Notes under the pieces: model-generated
The model's database searches: none
Told to the model about the DNA's origin: nothing
The model's input: only the letters and a program-made list of their open reading frames with translations
Source of the DNA: Pseudonocardiales bacterium
GTDB lineage: Bacteria > Actinomycetota > Actinomycetes > Mycobacteriales > Pseudonocardiaceae
Direction: 5' to 3'
Assembly: GCA_019241525.1 (NCBI GenBank)
Contig: JAFAWY010000111.1
Coordinates: 1-33,933, forward strand
DNA length: 33,933 nucleotides
Made by a program: the position numbers and the translations under genes
Shown: positions 6,928-14,207 of the stretch, piece by piece
How positions within the stretch are numbered: the stretch's first letter is position 1
Layout of the letters: every line of letters begins with the position of its first letter

Positions 6928-7239
6928 TCGGGAGCCTCCTCGTGTGTTTTCCGGAAAGGGAAAATGCGCGCGTCCGGTTCCGCGGGTAACCTCCAGCGGC
7001 TGACCGCTCCCTGCGTTCCGCGTTCCGCCCCCGGCGGCTTGTCTCCGCGCCGGGGGTTTCCTGGCATGCGCGGCCCCAGGAGCCCCTATTTGGCCCTGAG
7101 AGCAACGCCCGTGTTTGTTGGTAGGGCCGCGACTGCGGCCAACTGCTGCCCACTGCGGCCGGGCCGCGGTAGTGCGTCTGCGGCCCGCGTCCCCCCTCTT
7201 TAGGGACGCGGACGCGGACGCGGTCACGCGGCACACTCA
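6928..7239. other. GC-rich gap after rep with short repeats; candidate origin
   Basis: I see no convincing gene in these 312 bases. CTGCGGCC occurs three times (7133, 7153 and 7178; spacing 20 and 25), and GGACGC is repeated three times in tandem at about 7204-7221, next to the stop of the Rep-like gene. Short repeats beside a replication gene can be initiator-binding iterons. The repeats are GC-only and short, so the call is tentative. Confidence 0.3.
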
Positions 7240-8523
7240 CTAGGTTGATCTTGGGCTGCAGTCCGCGGGGATCTGGTAACCCTTCGCGTTGCGCTTGCCG
7301 CTGACCTTGATAAGGCGCGAGTCCATAACCAGGTCATCTACCGTGGCCCGCATGTGGGATTCCCTCGCCTTGATTCCCGCCTCGCGGCACTTAGCGAACA
7401 GATCCCGCTCCGAGGCCACCGCCTTGCCGGGGAGCCTGTCCACGACTGCGAACACCTCGCTGGCAAGCGATGCGTCACCGTCGGTGAATTCCACCGTGGT
7501 GTCGCCGGTCTTCGGGGCATGAAATGCCACCTCCAAAAACGGCACGAACCGGCGGGTGTCGTCAATGATGAACTCACCGAGGAACGTCTTACCCGGCATT
7601 TTCGGGTCGGGTTGCCCGTGGCGGCGCAGGAACCCGGGACGGTCCTTCAGAATGTGAACATGGCTTCGGCCGCGGGCAGCGCGGCCAAACGGTTCAGCGT
7701 TGTCCAGCAGGATCAGCGCTCCAGATATCCCGTTGACCTTGTGAACCGAACCGAGCGCGGTGCGGGCTCGCCGATCAGCGTCTTTAACGACGTGATCAAG
7801 GCTCAGCACAGCAGCCCCGACGCGGGTGCACGGTTTCACCAGCCGGCGACGGAACTCAGCAGCACCGTCTTCTTCCCGGATCGCCCATCGGTGCAGTGCC
7901 ATCGCCTCGTTTACCCCGTCGAACACGACCAGGCTAGGAATCGGTTCTAGGAGAGCGGCGAGTGCACCCGCACTCACCTGCCGTTCCGGGCCGACGAACC
8001 GGAGGAACCGGAGGATATCCTGATCCCGAACCTGGAGCGCGATAAGCCGGTCCACGCTGTCGGACGGATCGCGTTCCTCGAAATGGACATAAACAACGTG
8101 GTTATCGGCGTTGAGTTCAGCGGCTACGCAGGCCAGGGCAAACCACGATTTACCAGCCTCCATCTCCCCAATCACGGCGTGTTCCTTACCGGGGTACAGC
8201 AGCCGTAGCCCATCCGTGCGGGTCACGCCGATGCTGGGCTCAACGGGCCGGATCTCACCCCGCAGGTAGGGCCCCAGGTCGATCGGCGCCCAGGTGTCGC
8301 GCCCCTGCTCAACGGGCGATGTGCTCAGTGTGTCCGCGTAGGGGTCATCGAATTCCGGCGGCAGGGAGATGTCTACCTTCCTGTTGCGGTTACCACGACG
8401 TGGCGCTGGTGGCTGGTCGCCCCGACGTTGCCGTTTAGGGCAGGTGCAGAAGTCGGGTAACAGTTCCCCGCACCGCGGGCACCACTCCAGGTCGTTCCCG
8501 ATCGTGGTCCCGGGCCAGGTCAT
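7240..8523 (-). CDS. RecA-fold replication ATPase (RepA/AAA_25-like)
   Basis: The protein has 427 residues. An N-terminal CPRCGELLPDFCTC (15-28) forms a zinc ribbon. A RecA-like ATPase follows, with Walker A GEMEAGKSW (119-127), YVHFEE as a likely catalytic-Glu strand and Walker B SLVVFDG (197-203). The C-terminal third resembles a winged-helix region. Proteins of this layout serve as replicative helicases or initiators in plasmids, phages and integrative elements. I chose the ATG at 8523 because it overlaps the upstream stop (ATGA); a frame to 8607 exists but runs into the previous gene. Whether it loads at the nearby repeats is inference. Confidence 0.75.
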   Translation of the reverse strand: MTWPGTTIGNDLEWCPRCGELLPDFCTCPKRQRRGDQPPAPRRGNRNRKVDISLPPEFDDPYADTLSTSPVEQGRDTWAPIDLGPYLRGEIRPVEPSIGVTRTDGLRLLYPGKEHAVIGEMEAGKSWFALACVAAELNADNHVVYVHFEERDPSDSVDRLIALQVRDQDILRFLRFVGPERQVSAGALAALLEPIPSLVVFDGVNEAMALHRWAIREEDGAAEFRRRLVKPCTRVGAAVLSLDHVVKDADRRARTALGSVHKVNGISGALILLDNAEPFGRAARGRSHVHILKDRPGFLRRHGQPDPKMPGKTFLGEFIIDDTRRFVPFLEVAFHAPKTGDTTVEFTDGDASLASEVFAVVDRLPGKAVASERDLFAKCREAGIKARESHMRATVDDLVMDSRLIKVSGKRNAKGYQIPADCSPRST

Positions 8524-8843
8524 GCCGCACCGTCGTGTCGGGCTTGCCCGGCGGCGATCACCCGCGGCGGCACGCTGGCAGGCAAACCCAGCCGGTGCAG
8601 GTGCCACCAGGCGTTTCGCCAGCTTTCCAGCTCGCGGGATGACCAGTTGTGGGTGTGTGCCGGGTCCAGCGGATCACGGCGGCCATCGGGTAGCGGTGAA
8701 CATCGTCGGCTCGTAGCCCTGCGTCGGCGCAGCCGGGCAGCTACATCGGATGGAGGGGGGTCAGCGGTACGCTGAGTACGGGCCAGCTGCCTGCTGACTG
8801 ACTCATCCGGGCCCCGCACACCCCTCGTGCGGGGGCCGGTCAT
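8520..8843 (-). CDS. Hypothetical element protein between xis and rep
   Basis: The protein has 107 residues. It has an Arg-rich, disordered N-terminal half, then the conserved-looking stretch WSSRELESWRNAWWHLHRLGLP (about 67-88), rich in Trp and His. Both ends overlap neighbours by ATGA, which fixes the start and supports coupled translation. Short genes at this place are usual in actinobacterial integrative elements, but I cannot give a function. Confidence 0.6.
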   Translation of the reverse strand: MTGPRTRGVRGPDESVSRQLARTQRTADPPPSDVAARLRRRRATSRRCSPLPDGRRDPLDPAHTHNWSSRELESWRNAWWHLHRLGLPASVPPRVIAAGQARHDGAA

Positions 8844-9031
8844 GCGGCCCGAACCTCGGCGGCACGTAAGTCACGAAGCCAGCTTTCAACGTCGTTCCGC
8901 TCGTAGAGGACTTTGCGGCCCACTCTGAACGAGCCGGGTCCCTTGCCGACGTGTCGCCAATAGCGCACGGTTTCCGGCGAGGTGCGCAGCAGTTCGGCTA
9001 CCTCGGCGGTTGTCATGTATCGGTTGTTCAC
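8840..9031 (-). CDS. xis: Excisionase (Xis), MerR-type HTH
   Basis: The protein has 63 residues and is almost entirely one winged helix-turn-helix: MTTAEVAELLRTSPETVRYW, then RVGRKVLYERNDVESWL. This is the classic excisionase/AlpA pattern. It would bend DNA at the attachment site and steer the integrase toward excision. The start is GTG 9031 or ATG 9016. It is the first gene of the minus-strand train and is divergent from the regulator and integrase, with a palindrome just upstream. Confidence 0.8.
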   Translation of the reverse strand: MNNRYMTTAEVAELLRTSPETVRYWRHVGKGPGSFRVGRKVLYERNDVESWLRDLRAAEVRAA

Positions 9032-9048
9032 CTGCGGTCTACTCCCTT

Positions 9049-9066
9049 CAACGGCGGCTGCCGTTG
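9049..9066. promoter_or_regulatory. Palindromic operator candidate upstream of xis
   Basis: CAACGGC-GGCT-GCCGTTG has perfect 7-bp arms and lies 17 bp before the xis GTG, in the 120-bp gap between divergent xis and regulator genes. An AT-rich stretch with TATATA (9101-9106), bracketed by CTAGG (9096) and CCTAG (9123), may hold the promoters. No T-run follows, so it is more likely an operator than a terminator. Confidence 0.5.
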
Positions 9067-9151
9067 ACCTGTCTAGCCGTGCATGGCAGCCTTAACTAGG
9101 TATATAGATGAGTATTTGATTGCCTAGCTTGCCGGGGAGTGGTGGTGTCGA

Positions 9152-9745
9152 GTGAGTCGTCGATGGGAGACAACCGTCGCCTCGTCCGAGCTGGGCAGCC
9201 CCCAATTTGTGCCCCTCGCGGACGGCAAGATCATGCTGCCCGACCGGTTCGTGACCACGGGTTACGCCAGCGATAGCGACCCGGTGGTGCGACTGTGGTT
9301 CGAGGTGGTCGCTGGGGTACCACAGTGCCGACGGCTGGAGATCACCGCCCCCGAAGGGGGCCGCGAGATCCAGCCTTCCGACGTGCACAGCATCCATGTG
9401 GTTGACGTACTCGAACTGATCTATTCCCGGACCGGGATCCCGGTGGAAAACGGCAGCGGCCTGGAGCAGAGCTGGAGCGGGACTCCTGGCGGTGAGGGTG
9501 TACTGCGCGTCGTTCGATCCGCACGCAAGGGCCGACCGCGCAAGATAACACCAGAGCTGCTTGCGGCGGTCGCAGAAACCTACCGCGAGCACATCGACGC
9601 CGGCACACCCTCCGCCGCGGTCGCGCGGCGGTTCGACGTAGCCCCTCGCACTGCACGGCTCTACGTCCAACGCGCCAGGGAAGCCGGGCTGCTCGGCGGC
9701 TCAATCCCCGGCCGGGCCGGTGAAGCAATGAAGGAGGACAACTGA
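9152..9745 (+). CDS. Regulator with C-terminal HTH, partner of integrase
   Basis: The protein has 197 residues. The first 110 are a beta-rich region of unknown fold. Residues 125-180 (GRPRKITPELLAAVAETYREH...AVARRFDVAPRTARLYVQRAREAGLL) form a homeodomain-like helix-turn-helix of the kind found in proteins next to actinobacterial integrases. The start is GTG 9152. It ends one base before the integrase ATG, and the integrase ribosome site (AAGGAGG) lies inside its last codons, so the two are co-expressed. It may control integration or the divergent xis promoter. Confidence 0.7.
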   Translation: MSRRWETTVASSELGSPQFVPLADGKIMLPDRFVTTGYASDSDPVVRLWFEVVAGVPQCRRLEITAPEGGREIQPSDVHSIHVVDVLELIYSRTGIPVENGSGLEQSWSGTPGGEGVLRVVRSARKGRPRKITPELLAAVAETYREHIDAGTPSAAVARRFDVAPRTARLYVQRAREAGLLGGSIPGRAGEAMKEDN

Positions 9746-9746
9746 A

Positions 9747-10850
9747 ATGGCCAGCATCCAAAAACGCGGTAACCGGTGGTTTGCCCGCTACCGCGACACC
9801 ACCGGCCGCGGATATGGCCAGCGCTTTGACCGCAAAGTCGACGCCCAGCGCTGGCTGGACGAGCAGACCGCGGCCCTGGTCACCGGCCAGTACGTCGATC
9901 CCCGGGCCGGCCGGGTTCTCTTCCGCCAATACGCCGAGACGTGGCGGGCTGCCCAGGTGCACCGGGCATCATCGGCGGCGCACGTCGAGACGATGCTGCG
10001 CCGCCACGCCTACCCCGCATTCGGTGACCGGCCGATTGGCACCATCCGGCCCAGCGAGATCCAAGCGTGGGTGAAAGGCTCCCCGCTGGCCCCATCTACC
10101 GTGCACGTGCTACATGGCGTGGTCAGCGCCATCTTCCGGGCCGCGGTGCGCGACCGGATCATCCCTGCGTCGCCGTGCGAGCAGACCAAGCTCCCCCGCA
10201 AGATCAGACGCCAAGTGGTGCCCCTCTCGGTCGAGGCGGTCACCGCGCTCGCCAGCGCAGTGTCCCCGCGCTATCGGGCACTGGTGGTGCTGGCTGCCGG
10301 CACCGGCCTGCGGCAAGGCGAAGCGTTCGGGCTCACTCAAGATCGAGTGAACTTCCTCAAACGCTGCCTGACCGTGGACCGTCAACTCATCGGGCAGGAA
10401 AACGGACGACCCCGGTTTGGCCCGCCCAAGACAGCGGCCAGCGTGCGCACTGTGCCGTTGCCCGATGTGGTAGCGGAGGCCCTCGCCGAGCACTTACGGG
10501 TGTTCGGTACTGGGCCCGAGGGGTTGCTGTTTGTCGATGACGACGGGCTGCCGCTGCTGCGGCCACGATTCTCCCGGTTCGTCTGGCGCCCAGCGGTGGC
10601 CGCCGCCGAGGCAGTCCCCCACGGGACCGGGATGCACGAACTGCGCCACTTTTATGCTTCGCTGATCATCCGCCACGGTGAGTCGGTCAAGACGGTGCAG
10701 TCCCGGCTCGGACATGCGACGGCCGCCGAGACGCTGGACACCTACTCGCATCTGTGGCCGGATGCGGACGATACGACGCGAACGGCTGTCGATTCCGTGT
10801 TCAAGATCAATCCTGCTGCGGACACCGCGCGGACAAAAGCAGCTCAATGA
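9747..10850 (+). CDS. int: Site-specific tyrosine recombinase (integrase)
   Basis: The protein has 367 residues. It has an N-terminal arm-type region (about 1-55), a SAM-like core-binding domain (55-150) and a catalytic domain. The active-site set is complete: R189 (GTGLRQGE), K229 (PKTAAS), H297-x-x-R300 (HELRH), H323 (LGHATAAET) and nucleophile Y333 (DTYSHLW). It therefore looks functional. The start ATG 9747 follows AAGGAGG at ideal spacing. The gene ends 26 bp before the 3' end of RNase P RNA, which probably marks the attachment site. Close relatives occur in actinobacterial integrative and phage-like elements. Confidence 0.93.
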   Translation: MASIQKRGNRWFARYRDTTGRGYGQRFDRKVDAQRWLDEQTAALVTGQYVDPRAGRVLFRQYAETWRAAQVHRASSAAHVETMLRRHAYPAFGDRPIGTIRPSEIQAWVKGSPLAPSTVHVLHGVVSAIFRAAVRDRIIPASPCEQTKLPRKIRRQVVPLSVEAVTALASAVSPRYRALVVLAAGTGLRQGEAFGLTQDRVNFLKRCLTVDRQLIGQENGRPRFGPPKTAASVRTVPLPDVVAEALAEHLRVFGTGPEGLLFVDDDGLPLLRPRFSRFVWRPAVAAAEAVPHGTGMHELRHFYASLIIRHGESVKTVQSRLGHATAAETLDTYSHLWPDADDTTRTAVDSVFKINPAADTARTKAAQ

Positions 10851-10876
10851 CAGTATTTACGCTGGTCAGCGGCTTA

Positions 10877-11270
10877 GGGCGGACGAGCTGGCCTGTAAGC
10901 CGGATCCTGTGCACCGGGTGCCTCGCGGCATCCCGGCCGGCGGCCATCCATCTCCGCCTGCCGTCACCGGCAGGCTCTAGCGGCCTACCCGCAGGCATTG
11001 GGCGGGCCACCCTCAACCGCCTGCGCAGCGCGCCAAGCCGGCGCGCCTTTTGGCCTTGCTCCAGGTGGGGTTTACCAAGCCGCTCCGGTCACCCGGAACG
11101 CTGGTGGTCTCTTACACCACCGTTTCACCCTTACCCCGCTGGCGCGGGGCGGTTTGTTTTCTGTGGCACTATCCCGCGGGTCACCCCGGGTTGCCGTTAG
11201 CAACCACCCTGCCCTGAGGAGTCCGGACTTTCCTCGACAGGCCCGCTTGCCGAGCCCGACGCGACCGCCC
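10877..11270 (-). ncRNA. rnpB: RNase P RNA, bacterial type A
   Basis: This is the catalytic RNA that matures tRNA 5' ends. Read on the minus strand, the conserved 5' element GAGGAAAGTCCGGACTC lies at about 11238-11222 and the 3' element AGGATCCGGCTTACAGG at about 10909-10892. GGGCGG at the 5' end (11270-11265) pairs with CCGCCC at the 3' end (10882-10877) to close helix P1, which sets the ends to within a few bases. The length of about 394 is usual for actinobacteria. Its 3' end touches the integrative element, yet the RNA itself looks complete. Open frames across it are not genes. Confidence 0.95.
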
Positions 11271-11292
11271 GGCCAGCTTGTCCGTCTTATCC

Positions 11293-11298
11293 ATCATA
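11293..11298 (-). promoter_or_regulatory. Probable -10 box of rnpB
   Basis: TATGAT on the minus strand lies 23-28 bp before the P1 helix of RNase P RNA, which suits a start near 11285. No good -35 hexamer is visible at the standard distance. Confidence 0.4.
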
Positions 11299-11394
11299 GA
11301 TCATCGGAAACCGGTTGGTGTGGCCGATCCGGTGGGACGCAGAGCGTGGCATCACGCTCACCATGCAAGCCTCCACGAGCTAGCGTGGCCTGTC

Positions 11395-12147
11395 GTGCCC
11401 GCCGTCCACCTCGCTCTGCTGGCTATCGTGGCCATCCTGTCAGGCATGATCAACGCGCTCGCCGGCGGTGGCTCGCTGCTGCTGTTCCCGACGCTGCTCG
11501 CCGTCGGTTTTCCGCCGCTCGCGGCGAATGTGACCAACTCAGTGGCGCAGTGCCCTGGCTATGTGGGTTTCGCGCTGGGCAGCCGTCGCGAGCTGAGCGG
11601 GCAGCTGGGCAGGGTGTTGTCCACCGCGGGCGTCGCGATAGTAGGCGCGCTGGGTGGCAGCTTGCTGCTGCTCGTGCTGCCCGCCAAGGTCTTCGATGCA
11701 GTGGTACCGGCCCTGGTGGCGCTGGCCAGCCTGCTACTCGGCGTGCAACCGTGGCTCGACCGCTGGATTGGCAAGCCCGCATCCGGTGCCCCGGATCGCC
11801 GCAGTGTTTTGCTTCCCGCGGTATTCCTTGCCGCTGTCTATGGTGGCTACTTCGGCGGGGCACTTGGAGTTTTGCTGATCGCGGTGCTTACGCTGGCCGC
11901 CCATGATGATCTGCGCCGCCTCAATGCGGTCAAAGGGGCCTTGTCTCTGATCATCAGCGTGGTCAGTGCGGTGGTATTTGCCATCGGTGCGCCGGTGGAT
12001 TGGTTGGCCGCCGCGTTGCTCGCGCCAGCCACGCTGGTGGGGGGGTACATCGGCGCGCAGCTGGCTGGACGGCTGTCTGCGGCGCTGCTGCGGGCAGCGG
12101 TAGTCGTGGTCGGGCTGGCAGTGTCGATCTACCTATTCGTGAGGTAA
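11395..12147 (+). CDS. TauE/SafE family sulfite/sulfonate exporter-like
   Basis: This membrane protein of 250 residues has about seven or eight hydrophobic segments. The family repeat starts with AILSGMINALAGGGSLLLFPTLLAVG, which has the Gly-rich GGGS followed by a Pro-containing helix, and TNSVAQCPGYVGFALG follows. The second half has YGGYFGGALGVLLIAVL. The family moves small sulfur or carboxylate anions across the membrane; the substrate here is unknown. I chose GTG 11395, just before the first segment, since a longer frame to 11278 overlaps the rnpB promoter. It faces the RNase H gene. Confidence 0.82.
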   Translation: MPAVHLALLAIVAILSGMINALAGGGSLLLFPTLLAVGFPPLAANVTNSVAQCPGYVGFALGSRRELSGQLGRVLSTAGVAIVGALGGSLLLLVLPAKVFDAVVPALVALASLLLGVQPWLDRWIGKPASGAPDRRSVLLPAVFLAAVYGGYFGGALGVLLIAVLTLAAHDDLRRLNAVKGALSLIISVVSAVVFAIGAPVDWLAAALLAPATLVGGYIGAQLAGRLSAALLRAAVVVVGLAVSIYLFVR

Positions 12148-12159
12148 CCGGTGGGCGCT

Positions 12160-12223
12160 GGCACGCGACACACCGACCACCAGGGCACGACACGGACGGC
12201 GCCAGGGCGCGACACGCCGAGGG
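12160..12223. repeat. Three degenerate 20-24 bp repeats between convergent genes
   Basis: Copies begin at about 12160, 12184 and 12206, each with GGCRCG then ACAC and CG, and the first two end in CCAG. They fill the gap between the TauE and RNase H stops. They make no clean hairpin with a T-run, so a terminator role is uncertain. Confidence 0.35.
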
Positions 12224-13306
12224 CTAGGGCAGGTAGGAGGTGTCGTTGACCAATCTGACGAGGGCGGGGCCGTCGGGATAGAACTCCGCTGCGGACAGCG
12301 ACGCGATATCGAGGTGCAGGCGATGCAGCAGCGATGGCCCAGCGTCCAGTGCCATCCGCAACAGCGACTTGATCGGCGTCACGTGGCTGACGATCACCAA
12401 AGTCGCGGCACCGTACTCGGCGATCAGCTGATCACGCGTCCGGCGAACCCTCCGATGCACTGCATCCATGCTCTCACCATCCGGCGGTGCCACTGATGTG
12501 TCGGTGAGCCACCTGGTGTGCAGTTCTGGATCACGGGCCCTGGCCTCGGCGAACGTTAGTCCGTCCCAAGCTCCGAAATCAGTCTCGATCAATCCGTCGC
12601 GGATGGTCAGCGGCACGCCCAGTGCACTGGCTACGGGCTCAGCGGTTTGCCTTGCCCGCAGCATGGGGGAGCTGACGACCGCGGTGACGCCATCGGTGCT
12701 GGCCAGCCGAGCCGCTGCTGCGGCGGCTTGGCGCTTGCCTAACTCGGTGAGCGGCAGGTCATACCGCCCGGAATAGCGGCCCTGCACGGAAAACTCCGTT
12801 TGCCCGTGCCGCAGCATTGACAGCCGAGTTGGCGATCCGGTGGCACCGGTCCACCGCGGCGGCGACGCAGTGGCAGCAACGGGATTGCGAGTAACCCCAG
12901 CCTGGGCGTCCATTGCCTCATTGGCCAGCCGATCGGCGTGCGCATTGCGCGCTCGCGGCACCCAGGTATAGGTCACCTCACCGAGCTCACGGGCCAATCC
13001 TGCAGCTTCCCCGGCCAGCGGGCGCAGGTGGGGTTGCTTAACCTGCCAGCGACCGCTCATCTGCTCGACGACGAGCTTGGAGTCCATGCGTACCTCGGCT
13101 GCGCTCGCACCTTCCTTTGTAGCGGCCCGCAGCCCGGCGATGAGGCCCGAATACTCCGCAACGTTGTTGGTGGTGTTACCCAGGCCTCCCGAAACCTCGG
13201 CGAGTACCTCCCCGGTTTCGGCGTCTCTGACGACCGCGCCGTACCCGGCTGGTCCCGGGTTACCTCGGGAACCGCCGTCCGCTTCGACGATCACTCGCCG
13301 GGTCAC
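12224..13306 (-). CDS. Bifunctional RNase HI / histidine phosphatase
   Basis: This fusion of 360 residues has an N-terminal RNase HI domain (1-138) with its acidic set D10 (EADGGSRGN), E51 (NVAEYSG), D75 (RMDSKL) and D125 (NAHADRL). The C-terminal histidine-phosphatase domain (160-360) starts with LRHGQTEF (166-168 RHG) and resembles alpha-ribazole phosphatase (CobC-type). It matches M. tuberculosis Rv2228c, where the protein cleaves RNA in RNA/DNA hybrids and has acid phosphatase activity. The phosphatase may finish the lower ligand of cobalamin, which fits the cob genes nearby. The start GTG 13306 overlaps the upstream stop (GTGA). Confidence 0.92.
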   Translation of the reverse strand: MTRRVIVEADGGSRGNPGPAGYGAVVRDAETGEVLAEVSGGLGNTTNNVAEYSGLIAGLRAATKEGASAAEVRMDSKLVVEQMSGRWQVKQPHLRPLAGEAAGLARELGEVTYTWVPRARNAHADRLANEAMDAQAGVTRNPVAATASPPRWTGATGSPTRLSMLRHGQTEFSVQGRYSGRYDLPLTELGKRQAAAAAARLASTDGVTAVVSSPMLRARQTAEPVASALGVPLTIRDGLIETDFGAWDGLTFAEARARDPELHTRWLTDTSVAPPDGESMDAVHRRVRRTRDQLIAEYGAATLVIVSHVTPIKSLLRMALDAGPSLLHRLHLDIASLSAAEFYPDGPALVRLVNDTSYLP

Positions 13307-14043
13307 AGACCGGACTCCGCGGTACGCACTAGCACGGCACCGCATTCCTCGCAGCGCACTACCTGGTCTGGAGGCGCCTCCCGGATGCGTCCGAGCGCGG
13401 TGCGATCCAGTTCCAGCCGGCATGCACCACAACGGCCCTCCCGTAGCAACGCCGCGCCGGTACCGTTGCGAGCCCGGATGCGCTCGTACAGCGCGACCAG
13501 TTCGGTGGGCAGCTCACCGATGATGGCCTGCCGCTGCTGTTTGCGGGTTGTCTCGGTCGCGTCAAGATCCGCCAGTGCGGCATCTCGGCGGCGAACAGCG
13601 TCGAACCGGCGCTGTTCGATCTCGGCCAGCCCGGCACGGCCGCGCTCCAGCTCGGTCTCAGTGGCCTCGCGCCGCTCCATCACCTCGAGCAGATCGTCCT
13701 CCAGCACGCTTTGCCGGCGCCGCAGCGTGGTCAACTCATGTTGCAGATCTTCTAGCTGCTTGCCTGACGAGATCGACCCCGAATCAAGCAGGCCACGGTC
13801 CCGCTCCCCCCTGGCTTGCACCTGGTCGATCTCTGCCTCCAGCTTGCGGATGTCACGGTCCAAATCGGACGCTGCCGTCTCCGCGGCCACCAGCGAGTCT
13901 CGGCTGGCTCGTAAGTTCTTGTCGGCCTGCTCGATTTCGGCCAGTTCGGGCAGTGACCGGCGACGATGAGCGGCACGGGTGAGGTCGGCGTCCACCACAG
14001 CCAGATCGAGCAGCCGGCGTTGTGCGGCGGGATCGGCGTTCAC
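13303..14043 (-). CDS. Coiled-coil protein with C4 zinc ribbon
   Basis: The protein has 246 residues. A long charged coiled coil spans about 20-180 (many E/R/A/L heptads), followed by a C-terminal C4 zinc ribbon (CGAC at about 208-211 and CEEC at about 232-235). It corresponds to Rv2229c, a conserved actinobacterial protein of unknown function. GTG 14043 has GGGAGGA at good spacing; a longer frame to 14211 is not needed. It is coupled to the RNase H gene by overlap. Confidence 0.88.
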   Translation of the reverse strand: MNADPAAQRRLLDLAVVDADLTRAAHRRRSLPELAEIEQADKNLRASRDSLVAAETAASDLDRDIRKLEAEIDQVQARGERDRGLLDSGSISSGKQLEDLQHELTTLRRRQSVLEDDLLEVMERREATETELERGRAGLAEIEQRRFDAVRRRDAALADLDATETTRKQQRQAIIGELPTELVALYERIRARNGTGAALLREGRCGACRLELDRTALGRIREAPPDQVVRCEECGAVLVRTAESGL

Positions 14044-14207
14044 CGCGAGATCCTCCCACCTGGTTGTGCCGAGCCGATTGTCGAGGGATCGGTGCGGCGA
14101 AACGAAACCTGAACATCGACCGTACCTCCGTGCAGACTGGTGCGCCCTGCTTGACTGAGGTTGGCTGCTTCCACTGCAGCGACCACCGTCGCCCGCGGTG
14201 GGAGTTG

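Larger units (their letters stand above)
4738..10876. mobile_element. Integrative element at the rnpB 3' end
   Basis: The stretch holds Int, a regulator, Xis, a Rep-like ATPase, an HTH protein, an HExxH protein and an HNH nuclease, in two divergent and tightly overlapped transcription units. It lies between arsC and rnpB. Int at one edge next to a structural RNA gene is the usual layout after integration. No FtsK/TraB translocase, capsid or terminase gene is present. The edges are approximate: the only string I found near both is GCGGCTTA (4738-4745 and 10869-10876), which is short enough to be chance. Confidence 0.6.

Noticed and set aside
11278-11394. Longer start for the TauE/SafE gene
   Set aside because: The added 39 residues are hydrophilic, atypical for the family, and run over the rnpB promoter region.
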